Part shown: piece after piece, positions 5,935 through 12,627 of the stretch
Layout of the letters: each line of letters starts with the position of its first letter
How positions within the stretch are numbered: position 1 is the first letter of the stretch
NCBI GenBank assembly: GCA_910586275.1
Contig: CAJUIM010000109.1
Location: 1 to 12,674, forward strand
DNA length: 12,674 nucleotides
DNA from: an uncultured Lachnospiraceae bacterium
GTDB taxonomy: Bacteria; Bacillota; Clostridia; Lachnospirales; Lachnospiraceae
Direction: 5' to 3'
Translations under genes and position numbers: made by a program
Notes under the pieces: model-generated
What the model saw: the letters and a program-made list of their open reading frames with translations, nothing else
Told to the model about the DNA's origin: nothing
Databases searched by the model: none

Positions 5935-6907
5935 ACAGCCCCCTTACCGATACTTCACCCGCATACACCTCCGCCAACTGTCCTCCACCTTTGTCCACAA
6001 TCAATTCGCCCAAACTGTTGATTCCTTTTGCAGTCCCTTCCCATTCCCCTTTGGGATCCAATATACGGACCTGCCTGTCCCGGTTCACCAGATGAGCATT
6101 ATACTCCTCCAGCAAAGGTTCCATATTAAGCGCCGCCGCATATGCCCCGTAATTTACCTCAAATCTTTCCAATACTTCCTGCAGAAGTTCCGCACGCGCA
6201 ATCTTCCTGCCGCCCTCCAGAAGAAGGGAGGTAGCCGTATCCTTTATCTCTTCCGGCATGGCCTCCAGATTCACATTAATTCCAACACCGGTCACCACAT
6301 GCTCAATATAGTCTGTTTCCGTAGTCATCTCCGTCAGAATGCCGCAGACTTTCCTGCCGTTTACCACCACATCGTTGGGCCATTTAATCCCTGCCTGCAG
6401 CCCGCACATCTTTTCAATTGCCTGCACGACGGAAAGAGCCATCACAAGCGTCAGCCCCGATGCCTTATCCGGGGCAAAGCCGGGACGGAGCAAAATCGTA
6501 AAATATATGTCCTTCCCTGCCGGCGACTCCCATATACGCCCCCGCCTTCCCCTTCCCGCTTTCTGTTGGTCAGCCACCACCACCGTGCCATGGGATGCCC
6601 CCTCTTCCCCAAGACGTTTGGCATCTATATTGGTGGAGCCAGTCTCCTCATAGAAATAAATTTCCCGTCCCGCCCAGCAATTGTGGATCCGGCTTTTTAA
6701 CTCACTCAGGGAAAGCACATCCGGATTTTCTTTCAATATATAGCCTTTATTGCGTATCGCCTCGATAATATACCCTTCCCCTTGTAGCTGCTTCATTACC
6801 TTCCAGACCGCCGTTCTGGACACATGGAAACGGTTGCAGAGTTCCTGACCGGAAATATAATCCCCGCTTTCCCTCAGAAGGGTCAAAATCTCTGTTTTCA
6901 TCGTCAT
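5921..6907 (-). CDS. birA: Bifunctional biotin--protein ligase / biotin operon repressor
   Basis: Makes biotinyl-5'-AMP and transfers biotin to carrier proteins such as the acetyl-CoA carboxylase biotin carrier. In its two-domain form it also represses biotin genes. The 328-residue protein has an N-terminal winged helix (helix-turn-helix near 18-40, QELCNRFHVSRTAVWKVMKQ). The central ligase domain carries STN (91-93), the biotinyl-AMP loop GRGRRGR (118-124), KWPNDV (175-180) and GVGINVN (207-213). A small C-terminal SH3-like domain follows, at about 275-328. The DNA-binding domain means it can act as a repressor; no operator is recognised here. The ATG at 6905-6907 has GGAGG 9 nt upstream, lying in the last codons of argF, whose stop is 4 nt away. 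Confidence 0.95.
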   Translation of the reverse strand: MTMKTEILTLLRESGDYISGQELCNRFHVSRTAVWKVMKQLQGEGYIIEAIRNKGYILKENPDVLSLSELKSRIHNCWAGREIYFYEETGSTNIDAKRLGEEGASHGTVVVADQQKAGRGRRGRIWESPAGKDIYFTILLRPGFAPDKASGLTLVMALSVVQAIEKMCGLQAGIKWPNDVVVNGRKVCGILTEMTTETDYIEHVVTGVGINVNLEAMPEEIKDTATSLLLEGGRKIARAELLQEVLERFEVNYGAYAAALNMEPLLEEYNAHLVNRDRQVRILDPKGEWEGTAKGINSLGELIVDKGGGQLAEVYAGEVSVRGLYGYV

Positions 6908-6911
6908 GCCG

Positions 6912-7910
6912 TTATTCCTCCGGTACCCCCAAAGTAGCTGCCATTACAGCCTTAATGGTGTGCATGCGGTTCTCGGCCTCCTGAAACACAACCGAAGCTT
7001 CCGATTCGAATACTTCATCCGTAACCTCCATCTCCGCAATGCCGAATTTTTCCCACATTTCCTTCCCGATTTTTGTCTTCAGGTCATGGAATGCCGGAAG
7101 GCAGTGCATAAATACCGCATCCTTCTTTGCATTTGCCATAACTGACGCATTGACCTGGTAAGGAGAAAGATCCTGAATTCTCTCTGCCCATACGTCCTCC
7201 GGCTCTCCCATGGAAACCCATACGTCCGTATAAATCACATCCGCATCCTTTGTCCCTTCCTTTACGTCTTCCGTAAGCGTCACCGAAGCCCCTGTCCGGG
7301 CCGCTATCCTCCTGCACTCTTCCGTCAATGCCGGATCCGGAAAATATTTGGCCGAAGTACAGGCTGCAAAATGCATTCCCATCTTTGCGCAGGCCACCAT
7401 AAGGGAATTCCCCATATTATAGCGGGCATCTCCCATATAGGCCAGCTTTATCCCCTCCAGCTTTCCGAAATGTTCCCGGATGGTAAGCAAATCCGCCAGC
7501 ATCTGTGTGGGATGAAACTCATTGGTCAAGCCGTTCCATACCGGAACCGGCGCATATTCAGCCAGTTCGTCCACAATGCCCTGCCCATATCCCCGGTATT
7601 CAATCCCTTCAAACATGCTGCCCAGCACTCTCGCAGTATCCGCGATGCTCTCTTTCTTGCCGATTTGGGAACCCGACGGGTCCAGATAAGTAGTTCCCAT
7701 CCCAAGATCATGGGCTGCCACTTCAAACGCACATCTTGTCCGTGTGCTGGTCTTTTCAAAAATCAGCGCTACGTTTTTCCCTTTATGCCACTCCGTAAGA
7801 ACACCTTTTTTCTTCTTTTCTTTCAGGTCAGCCGCCAAATCCAGCATATATGTAATTTCCTCTGATGTAAAATCCATCAATTTTAAAAAATCCCGTCCTT
7901 TTAAATCCAT
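6912..7910 (-). CDS. argF: Ornithine carbamoyltransferase
   Basis: Joins carbamoyl phosphate and ornithine to citrulline in arginine synthesis; the same enzyme can run in the catabolic direction in deiminase pathways. The 332-residue protein carries the carbamoyl phosphate loop STRTR (55-59), HPTQ (133-136), the ornithine loop DVWVSMGE (229-236) and the catalytic HCLP (269-272), all intact. The ATG at 7908-7910 has CAGGAGG at 8 nt spacing and gives the normal family length. An upstream in-frame ATG would add 29 residues with no counterpart in the family. It is the first gene of the cluster with birA. No convincing promoter or ArgR operator was found in the 226 nt before it. With no deiminase or kinase gene alongside, a biosynthetic role is likelier, but argF and arcB cannot be separated by sequence reading alone. 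Confidence 0.95.
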   Translation of the reverse strand: MDLKGRDFLKLMDFTSEEITYMLDLAADLKEKKKKGVLTEWHKGKNVALIFEKTSTRTRCAFEVAAHDLGMGTTYLDPSGSQIGKKESIADTARVLGSMFEGIEYRGYGQGIVDELAEYAPVPVWNGLTNEFHPTQMLADLLTIREHFGKLEGIKLAYMGDARYNMGNSLMVACAKMGMHFAACTSAKYFPDPALTEECRRIAARTGASVTLTEDVKEGTKDADVIYTDVWVSMGEPEDVWAERIQDLSPYQVNASVMANAKKDAVFMHCLPAFHDLKTKIGKEMWEKFGIAEMEVTDEVFESEASVVFQEAENRMHTIKAVMAATLGVPEE

Positions 7911-8051
7911 TTTTTCAACCTCCTGTAAATGTTTACCGTGAATTTTTCTGATTTCATCACATAACGGCACACAGCAGCATTCTGCAATATGCCGCATAAT
8001 ATATGTTTCCCCTTCTTTACGCCTTGCCCATATTCTTTTGCAGTAATACCG

Positions 8052-8091
8052 AAAATCCGGCAGAAGGAAATTTCCATCCCAAACTGCCGGA
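8052..8091 (-). terminator. Possible weak terminator after the SPFH gene
   Basis: On the minus strand TCCGGCAG (8084-8091) pairs perfectly with CTGCCGGA (8056-8063) across a 20 nt loop that contains the palindrome GGAAATTTCC. Only four T residues follow (8052-8055), so termination would be weak. It lies between the SPFH gene and argF, where a transcript end is expected. Confidence 0.35.
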
Positions 8092-8094
8092 ACC

Positions 8095-8117
8095 AGAGCG
8101 TGCCTGAAAAATGCTTT
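8095..8117. repeat. Fragment of the MITE-like family end
   Basis: AGAGCGTGCCTGAAAAATGC followed by TTT closely matches the left end of the complete element at 2786 (AGAACGTGTTTGAAAATTGC, then TTT). The similarity fades after about 25 nt, and no inverted partner is found before the SPFH stop at 8137, so this is a truncated copy. Confidence 0.5.
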
Positions 8118-8136
8118 CTACACACCCGAAATTATT

Positions 8137-9069
8137 CTAACGCTTGCCATCATTTGCCACAATTTCCTTCAAAGAAGCTGCCAAACCGGCCACCCCCTGA
8201 ATCTCGGAAGGAATGATAATTTTCGTGGCTTTACCGTCTGCCGCTTTTTCAAAAGCTTCCAAACTCTTAATCGTCAGCACTGACTGATCTGCCCCGGCCT
8301 CCCGAATCATGCGGATACCGTCTGCCGTCGCCTGCTGCACTTTGAGAATGGCTTCGGCCTCACCTTCCGCCTCACGGATCATCTTCTCTTTCTGGGCTTC
8401 CGCGCGCAGGATTGCCGACTGCTTCTCTGCTTCCGCCTCAAGGATGGCAGATTCCTTCTTACCTTCCGCTACCAAAACCGTAGACTTCTTCTCGCCTTCT
8501 GCCCGCAGAATGGCTTCCCGCCTTTCACGCTCCGCCTTCATCTGCTTCTCCATAGCATCCTGGATAGCCGCCGGCGGTATAATATTCTTCAGTTCCACCC
8601 TGTTTACCTTAATTCCCCAAGGATCCGTCGCAATATCCAGCGAAGCCCTCATTTTCGTATTGATGACTTCCCTGGAAGTAAGCGTCTGATCCAATTCCAT
8701 CTCACCGATAATATTCCTAAGCGTAGTCGCCGTTAAGTTCTCAATTGCCATAATCGGATTTTCCACGCCGTATGCAAACAGCTTCGGATCCGTAATCTGG
8801 AAAAACACCACCGTATCGATTCTCATTGTGACATTGTCTTTCGTAATAACCGGCTGCGGCGCAAAGTCTACCACCTGTTCCTTCAGATTCACTTTCTTTG
8901 CTACCTTATCCAGAAACGGGGTCTTAAAATGAATCCCTACCGACCATGTCCCCTGATATGCCCCGAGACGTTCCACCACATAGGCATGCGCCTGCGGAAC
9001 TATCTTGACGCAGGAAGCAAGAACCGCCACTATAATAACCAAAATTGCCACTATAACCCAACCGCCCAT
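8137..9069 (-). CDS. SPFH/band 7 (stomatin/QmcA-like) membrane protein
   Basis: A 310-residue membrane-anchored SPFH protein. Residues 3-22 form one N-terminal hydrophobic anchor. The SPFH domain follows at about 24-175 (IVPQAHAYVVERLGAYQGTW, then KDNVTMRIDTVVFFQITDP). A long charged coiled coil at about 175-245 has a repeated pattern built on AEGEKKS/AEGKKES/AEAEKQS. A short C-terminal region ends near KIIIPSEIQGVAGLAASL. Such proteins oligomerise into membrane rings or microdomains and often associate with NfeD proteins; the cargo here is unknown. The ATG at 9067-9069 is one base after the nfeD stop, with GAGGAG 7 nt upstream, so the two genes form one operon. The resemblance is to QmcA/stomatin rather than FloT, whose C-terminus differs. 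Confidence 0.9.
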   Translation of the reverse strand: MGGWVIVAILVIIVAVLASCVKIVPQAHAYVVERLGAYQGTWSVGIHFKTPFLDKVAKKVNLKEQVVDFAPQPVITKDNVTMRIDTVVFFQITDPKLFAYGVENPIMAIENLTATTLRNIIGEMELDQTLTSREVINTKMRASLDIATDPWGIKVNRVELKNIIPPAAIQDAMEKQMKAERERREAILRAEGEKKSTVLVAEGKKESAILEAEAEKQSAILRAEAQKEKMIREAEGEAEAILKVQQATADGIRMIREAGADQSVLTIKSLEAFEKAADGKATKIIIPSEIQGVAGLAASLKEIVANDGKR

Positions 9070-9070
9070 A

Positions 9071-9514
9071 TTATCTCTCCTCTTTTCTTTCCTCTACAAT
9101 CAGCTTTACGCCATTGATTGCGACAATATTCACCACACTGCCTGTCGGAAGCTGCACACTGTTATCCACAGCCCGTGCCGACCATTCCATGCCGCCTACC
9201 GTTACCTGACCAATCCCCTGCAGGTTATTCACCTCGCTGATCACAATAGCCTGCTTTCCCACAAGGCTTTCCGCATTCGTCCGGATTCTGTCTTTATTAA
9301 AATATTTCACCGCCACCGGCCTGGTAAAATAAAGAAGCGCGAACGACACTGCAAAAAATAACACAATCTGCACAACAAGCGGTGCTCCAATCCCTGCGGC
9401 TATGACCGCCGCCAATGCGCCGCCTGCGAACCATATGGTGGTAAGCCCCATGGTCACTATCTCGACTACAATCAGCACAACCAACGCAGCGAGCCACAAA
9501 ATCGTATAATCCAT
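9071..9514 (-). CDS. NfeD-like membrane protein (short form)
   Basis: A 147-residue short NfeD protein without the N-terminal ClpP-like protease domain found in long forms. Three hydrophobic segments lie at about 5-21, 26-43 and 45-63. A cytoplasmic OB-fold domain follows at about 80-143 (LVGKQAIVISEVNNLQGIGQ, VTVGGMEWSARAVD, GSVVNIVAINGVKLIVEE). In known systems the NfeD OB fold partners an SPFH protein in the membrane, and the SPFH gene follows here after one base. The ATG at 9512-9514 has AAGGGGG 7 nt upstream; starts further 5' add a basic stretch with no family counterpart. A plausible promoter lies at 9558-9586. The exact physiological role is unknown. Confidence 0.88.
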   Translation of the reverse strand: MDYTILWLAALVVLIVVEIVTMGLTTIWFAGGALAAVIAAGIGAPLVVQIVLFFAVSFALLYFTRPVAVKYFNKDRIRTNAESLVGKQAIVISEVNNLQGIGQVTVGGMEWSARAVDNSVQLPTGSVVNIVAINGVKLIVEERKEER

Positions 9515-9557
9515 ACCTAAGCCCCCTTCCTGCCTCCGGCTATTTTGTGTTCCTTTT

Positions 9558-9586
9558 ATCTTACTACATTTTATCCCTTTATTCAA
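9558..9586 (-). promoter_or_regulatory. Possible promoter of the nfeD-SPFH operon
   Basis: On the minus strand TTGAAT (9581-9586) and TAAGAT (9558-9563) are separated by 17 nt, each matching four of six consensus positions. The spacing and the AT-rich surroundings are right and no better candidate is seen, but the match is only moderate. Confidence 0.4.
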
Positions 9587-9607
9587 TATAACATTCAGCA
9601 TATTTTA

Positions 9608-9758
9608 AAATGGGGAAATCGCAGCGGCCTATACAAAAGCCTGTCTGAATCTGCTTCCTGTCACCTGTACGTCCCCATTTGCAGATATGAGCATATATCC
9701 TCTCAATCTATTACAAATTTTTAACGCACATTTTACAGAAAACATATTTCAGACAGGC
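9608..9758. repeat. Nested inverted repeats, MITE-like or REP-like
   Basis: The 326 nt between nfeD and the cell-wall hydrolase gene contain no gene. Within them GCCTGTCTGAA (9639-9649) recurs exactly inverted at 9748-9758, bounding a 120 bp unit. An interlocking pair, AAATGGGGA (9608-9616) and TCCCCATTT (9672-9680), is also perfect. On the minus strand the closing GCCTGTCTGAA stem is followed by TTTT, so the unit could also act as a loose terminator for the hydrolase transcript. It is unrelated to the family at 2786-2897. Confidence 0.5.
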
Positions 9759-9768
9759 CTTAAGCCAC

Positions 9769-9800
9769 GTCTGCCGCAATGGATAAAAAGTACGGCAGAC
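9769..9800. repeat. Perfect 8 bp hairpin downstream of the cell-wall hydrolase gene
   Basis: GTCTGCCG (9769-9776) and CGGCAGAC (9793-9800) are perfectly complementary across 16 nt. On the minus strand no T-run follows, so it is not a canonical terminator, though it could protect or shape the 3' end of the hydrolase transcript. Confidence 0.45.
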
Positions 9801-9811
9801 ATATTTATTCT

Positions 9812-9838
9812 CTGCGGGCAGCCGCCCGGCAGGTTTTT
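9812..9838 (+). terminator. Terminator-like GC-rich hairpin oriented on the plus strand
   Basis: CTGCGGGC (9812-9819) pairs with GCCC and GCAG (9824-9832, one bulged G) around a 4 nt loop and is followed by G and five T residues (9834-9838) on the plus strand. No plus-strand gene precedes it, so it would only stop antisense transcription toward the hydrolase gene. The hairpin itself lies right after the hydrolase stop on the minus strand. Confidence 0.35.
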
Positions 9839-9840
9839 GA

Positions 9841-11124
9841 CTACCAAAAAACATGATCCCCTATGACAAGCCCTTCATGAGTCCCTGCGCGCCTGAAATG
9901 CGTGGCACTTCCGATATTCGTGGCACCGTTCAGAGATTCTCTTGCTGCCGTAAAACAGCTTTCCGGAATACTATTCCCGTAAGCTCTTGCCAGCCTTCCG
10001 TTCAGAGCCGGGGTAAACTGCCCCGATGCATAGATGACACCGGAAATCGAATTCGGGTAAGCACCGCTTCTGACACGGTTCATGACCGCCGCCCCTACGG
10101 CCAGCTGGCCTTCATAGCCCTGATTTCCTGCCTCGCAATATATCAGTGCCGCCAACAGCCTTGTATCGTCCGCACCGGCTACTACCGCACCCTGATTTGC
10201 CGTCAGTTTGGCTTTCGCCCTTGCTTCCGCTTCCGCTTTCTCCCTGGCACGGATTGCTTCCATCGTTTCCCCTGTATCTATATGGAAATCCATGTCTACA
10301 AATTCTGCGGAAACATATCCTATTTCATCCTTATAGTCCACGCTGATCCACTCGTCATTGATTACTTCAATCACATCCAGTTCATCGTCCTGGGCAATCA
10401 GCGCAAAAACGCCGGATTCCGTATTGGGCTCTTTGCGTACCCGCAGCGCGTCTGTCTCTATGGTAACAATCATGTTCCCCACTTCACCGGCCAGCCCTTC
10501 CGCTTCTTCATTGAACAGGAGATAATCGTCTTTTGCCCATCCGATCAGCTCCCCGGATTTTATCTTCGTCCATCCGTCTCTCCGTTCCAGAATCCTGCCG
10601 CCGCAGTCTTTATATAATAATCCGACTTTCTCCGCCTCTTCATTGGCCTCTGCGCGCACATTCAGTGCATCCTGCACATCTGCCATAACCAAATCGGACA
10701 CTTTCTCTTCCTGTGCTTTCGCGGAACCGCTCTTGATGGCCGTCTGCATTACCGTGCCTCCCGCATAAGTCGTATCCTGCACTGCATCCGACGCAAAGAT
10801 CGCCATCGCCCCTACGTTCAGCGAGTCAAGATACTCCTTACTGTTTGATGCATCCGCATTGCCTGCAGCGGTATCACTGCCCATGGCCGTCACGCCAACA
10901 TTCAGCGTATCCAGATACTCTTTGCTGTTTGACGTCCCTCTTTCCGCCGCACTGTCCGTAGTATCATTGCCCATAGCTGCCACACCTACATTCAGCGTAT
11001 CCAAATACTCTTTACTGCTTGATGCATCTTCATTGGCAATAACCGTCATACCCATGGCCATTACCGAAATCAGTACTAAAATAAGACAAGATAGCTTATG
11101 AAACCTACTTCTGTTCCTTGACAT
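9841..11124 (-). CDS. Secreted SleB-type cell-wall hydrolase with two SH3-like domains and N-terminal repeats
   Basis: A 427-residue exported protein. A signal peptide covers about 1-30 (basic start, LSCLILVLISVMAMGMTVIA). Three copies of SKEYLD(T/S)LNVG start at residues 37, 67 and 95. Two bacterial SH3-like domains lie at about 145-205 (ALNVRAEA, WTKIKSGELIGWAKDDYL) and 217-280 (ALRVRKEP, EWISVDYKDEIGYVSAEFVD). A charged Ala/Lys/Glu linker lies at about 288-307. The C-terminal Hydrolase_2 (SleB) domain runs from about 321 to 427, with the probable catalytic glutamate E331 in IYCEAGNQGYEGQLAVGAAV and the GVIYASGQFTP segment. SleB-family enzymes are lytic transglycosylases acting on peptidoglycan; the SH3 domains suggest vegetative wall binding as much as spore cortex. 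The ATG at 11122-11124 has GGAGG at 8 nt spacing. It has its own strong promoter and is monocistronic. Confidence 0.9.
   Translation of the reverse strand: MSRNRSRFHKLSCLILVLISVMAMGMTVIANEDASSSKEYLDTLNVGVAAMGNDTTDSAAERGTSNSKEYLDTLNVGVTAMGSDTAAGNADASNSKEYLDSLNVGAMAIFASDAVQDTTYAGGTVMQTAIKSGSAKAQEEKVSDLVMADVQDALNVRAEANEEAEKVGLLYKDCGGRILERRDGWTKIKSGELIGWAKDDYLLFNEEAEGLAGEVGNMIVTIETDALRVRKEPNTESGVFALIAQDDELDVIEVINDEWISVDYKDEIGYVSAEFVDMDFHIDTGETMEAIRAREKAEAEARAKAKLTANQGAVVAGADDTRLLAALIYCEAGNQGYEGQLAVGAAVMNRVRSGAYPNSISGVIYASGQFTPALNGRLARAYGNSIPESCFTAARESLNGATNIGSATHFRRAGTHEGLVIGDHVFW
10810..11016 (-). repeat. Three-copy repeat encoding SKEYLDxLNVG
   Basis: The hydrolase gene encodes SKEYLDTLNVG, SKEYLDTLNVG and SKEYLDSLNVG at 10984-11016, 10894-10926 and 10810-10842, spaced 30 and 28 codons apart. 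The flanks are also similar (VAAMGNDT, VTAMGSDT). The DNA of the units is close but not identical, so the duplication is not very recent. Confidence 0.85.
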
Positions 11125-11310
11125 TTCCGTTCCCTCCAAGTTCATACCATACTTTTGCATTTCTTCCGCTTTCACCCGCCGGCTGTCAGTCGGTTCTTAA
11201 AAATACGGCTCCGCCATCGGATATATACGGTTCCCCTCCTCTGCATTTGCAGATAACACTTGTTTTAATAGCATATTATGCATTTGTTACAAAATTGTTA
11301 ATTTTGTTAC
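11125..11310 (-). promoter_or_regulatory. Possible structured 5' leader of the cell-wall hydrolase gene
   Basis: The predicted transcript has about 186 nt before the ATG. Seen in it are a short palindrome GCATATTATGC (11271-11281), a hairpin CTGCAAATGCAG (11241-11252), GGGGAACC directly after it (11229-11236), and GACAGC with GGGTGAAAGC further on. The hairpin-plus-GGGGAACC order recalls the 5' part of the ydaO/yuaA cyclic-di-AMP riboswitch, which often controls cell-wall hydrolases. The conserved 3' half of that motif is not evident, so a riboswitch call is speculative. Confidence 0.25.
11286..11310. promoter_or_regulatory. Operator-like palindrome at the hydrolase transcription start
   Basis: An imperfect 25 bp palindrome has arms of 11 bp with one mismatch (GTTACAAAATT, 11286-11296, and AATTTTGTTAC, 11300-11310, read on the plus strand as near inverted copies). 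It begins at about +1 of the promoter at 11317-11345, a usual place for a repressor site. The regulator is not identifiable. Confidence 0.4.
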
Positions 11311-11316
11311 ATACTC

Positions 11317-11345
11317 ATAATAACAAATGAAACAGTTATTGTCAA
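11317..11345 (-). promoter_or_regulatory. Near-consensus sigma-A promoter of the cell-wall hydrolase gene
   Basis: On the minus strand a perfect TTGACA (11340-11345) and TATTAT (11317-11322, one mismatch) are separated by 17 nt. The predicted start is near 11310. Together with the promoter at 2901-2929 it is one of the two strongest in the window. Confidence 0.75.
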
Positions 11346-11406
11346 GTTTATGCTTTCCATCCCCACGGAAATGCATTTTCGGTTTTGTAAACCGCCCCTG
11401 TACCTT

Positions 11407-12609
11407 TCAGTCCGAGGCTTTAAAATTATAAATCGGCTTCAATACTTCCGTCACGTCCACCGATTCCCTGACCACATCCATAATATCCTCCAGCGACTTA
11501 TATGCCATCGGCGCTTCGTCCAAAGTCGCCTCGTTCACGGAAGTGGTATAAATCCCTTTCATCACGTCCCTATACTCTTCCATGCTCAAAATGCTTTTCG
11601 CCTTAGTCCTTGACATAATACGTCCTGCCCCATGAGGCGCGGAATAATTCCATTCCGGGTTTCCCTTCCCTACTGCCAGTATGCTCCCGTCCCTCATGTT
11701 GATCGGAATCAATACCTTCTCTCCCGCATGAGCCGCAATGGCTCCCTTACGCAGTATCATTTCTTCGGTGTCGATATAATTATGAATGGTATGGAACGCC
11801 TCGCCGCCGGCCATGCCGGTACGTTCAAGCAGCACTTTTGCAATCTTCTCCCTGTTGAGCCTTGCAAACCTCTGGCAGATTTCCACGTCATGGAGATAAT
11901 CCCGAAACCAAGAACCATACAGGTAACATAAATCTTCCGGCATGGTAGTTTCCCTCTTCTGCCATGCAATGGCATCCAACGCTGCCTGTATCTCTTTTCT
12001 CCGTCCCTGCTCTTTATAAGTACGGATAATTTCATCCCGCTGCCGGAAATAGGTTTCTTTCCCCTTGTTTAAGTCAACCGCCAGCTGTTGATAAATCTCC
12101 GCCACCTGTTTCCCAAGATTCCGGCTGCCCGTATGGATCACAAGGTACACCGTCCCGTCTCCCGACTGCTCCAACTCAATAAAGTGGTTGCCCCCGCCCA
12201 AAGTCCCCAAACTTCTCTCCAGCCATTTTGTTTTTTTCAGGCTTCTGTAGCAATAGAGTTCCTGTAAGTCAAACCGTTCCTGCCTTCCCTCCCAAATATG
12301 CATGCCGGACGGGATAAAGTGAGCTGCCTCGTCAAACTTTTCAAAATCCACCTCTGCTTTCCCCAGCTTCACCGTATACATACCGCAGCCTATATCCACC
12401 CCCACAATATTCGGCACCGCCTTATCCGTAACCGTCATGGTGGTTCCGATTGTACAGCCTTTTCCGGCATGGACATCCGGCATAATCCGGATACGGCTTC
12501 CCTCCGTAAACTCATAATCGCACATTCTTCTTATTTGTTCGATTGCCTCATCTTCCATTACCTTTGCATAGCAAAGTGCCGTGTTTACCTTCCCTTTAAT
12601 CTCCAACAT
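11407..12609 (-). CDS. rtcB: RtcB-type RNA ligase
   Basis: RtcB ligases join RNA ends bearing 2',3'-cyclic or 3'-phosphate to 5'-OH ends using GTP and Mn2+, in RNA repair or tRNA healing. The 400-residue protein is of the shorter bacterial type. By family comparison the metal and active-site residues are present: DVHAGKGC (45-52), D72 and C75 in GVDIGCGM, GGGNHFIE (138-145, H142), HTGSR (159-163), HNY (276-278) and the guanylylated histidine H326 in SAPHGAGR. All appear intact, so an active ligase is likely. The ATG at 12607-12609 has GGAGA 6-7 nt upstream. No rtcA, archease or rtcR gene is in view. A strong hairpin (12628-12667) stands just upstream of the ribosome-binding site. The biological substrate is unknown. 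Confidence 0.93.
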   Translation of the reverse strand: MLEIKGKVNTALCYAKVMEDEAIEQIRRMCDYEFTEGSRIRIMPDVHAGKGCTIGTTMTVTDKAVPNIVGVDIGCGMYTVKLGKAEVDFEKFDEAAHFIPSGMHIWEGRQERFDLQELYCYRSLKKTKWLERSLGTLGGGNHFIELEQSGDGTVYLVIHTGSRNLGKQVAEIYQQLAVDLNKGKETYFRQRDEIIRTYKEQGRRKEIQAALDAIAWQKRETTMPEDLCYLYGSWFRDYLHDVEICQRFARLNREKIAKVLLERTGMAGGEAFHTIHNYIDTEEMILRKGAIAAHAGEKVLIPINMRDGSILAVGKGNPEWNYSAPHGAGRIMSRTKAKSILSMEEYRDVMKGIYTTSVNEATLDEAPMAYKSLEDIMDVVRESVDVTEVLKPIYNFKASD

Positions 12610-12627
12610 CTTATCTCTCCCTCGTAT

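Noticed and set aside
7911..7997. Longer argF start adding 29 residues
   Set aside because: The extension has no counterpart in ornithine carbamoyltransferases, and CAGGAGG sits at ideal spacing before the ATG at 7910.
7911..8050. ArgR operator upstream of argF
   Set aside because: AT-rich half-site-like stretches occur, but no pair with the spacing and symmetry of an ARG box was found.
7901..8125. A 74-codon minus-strand frame ending over the argF start region
   Set aside because: It overlaps the argF Shine-Dalgarno site and start, includes the truncated repeat end, and has no recognisable protein features or clear ribosome-binding site.
11380..11394. Small hairpin CGGTTTTGTAAACCG after rtcB
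   Set aside because: A 6 bp stem with a 3 nt loop but no T-run on the minus strand, so it is not convincing as the rtcB terminator.
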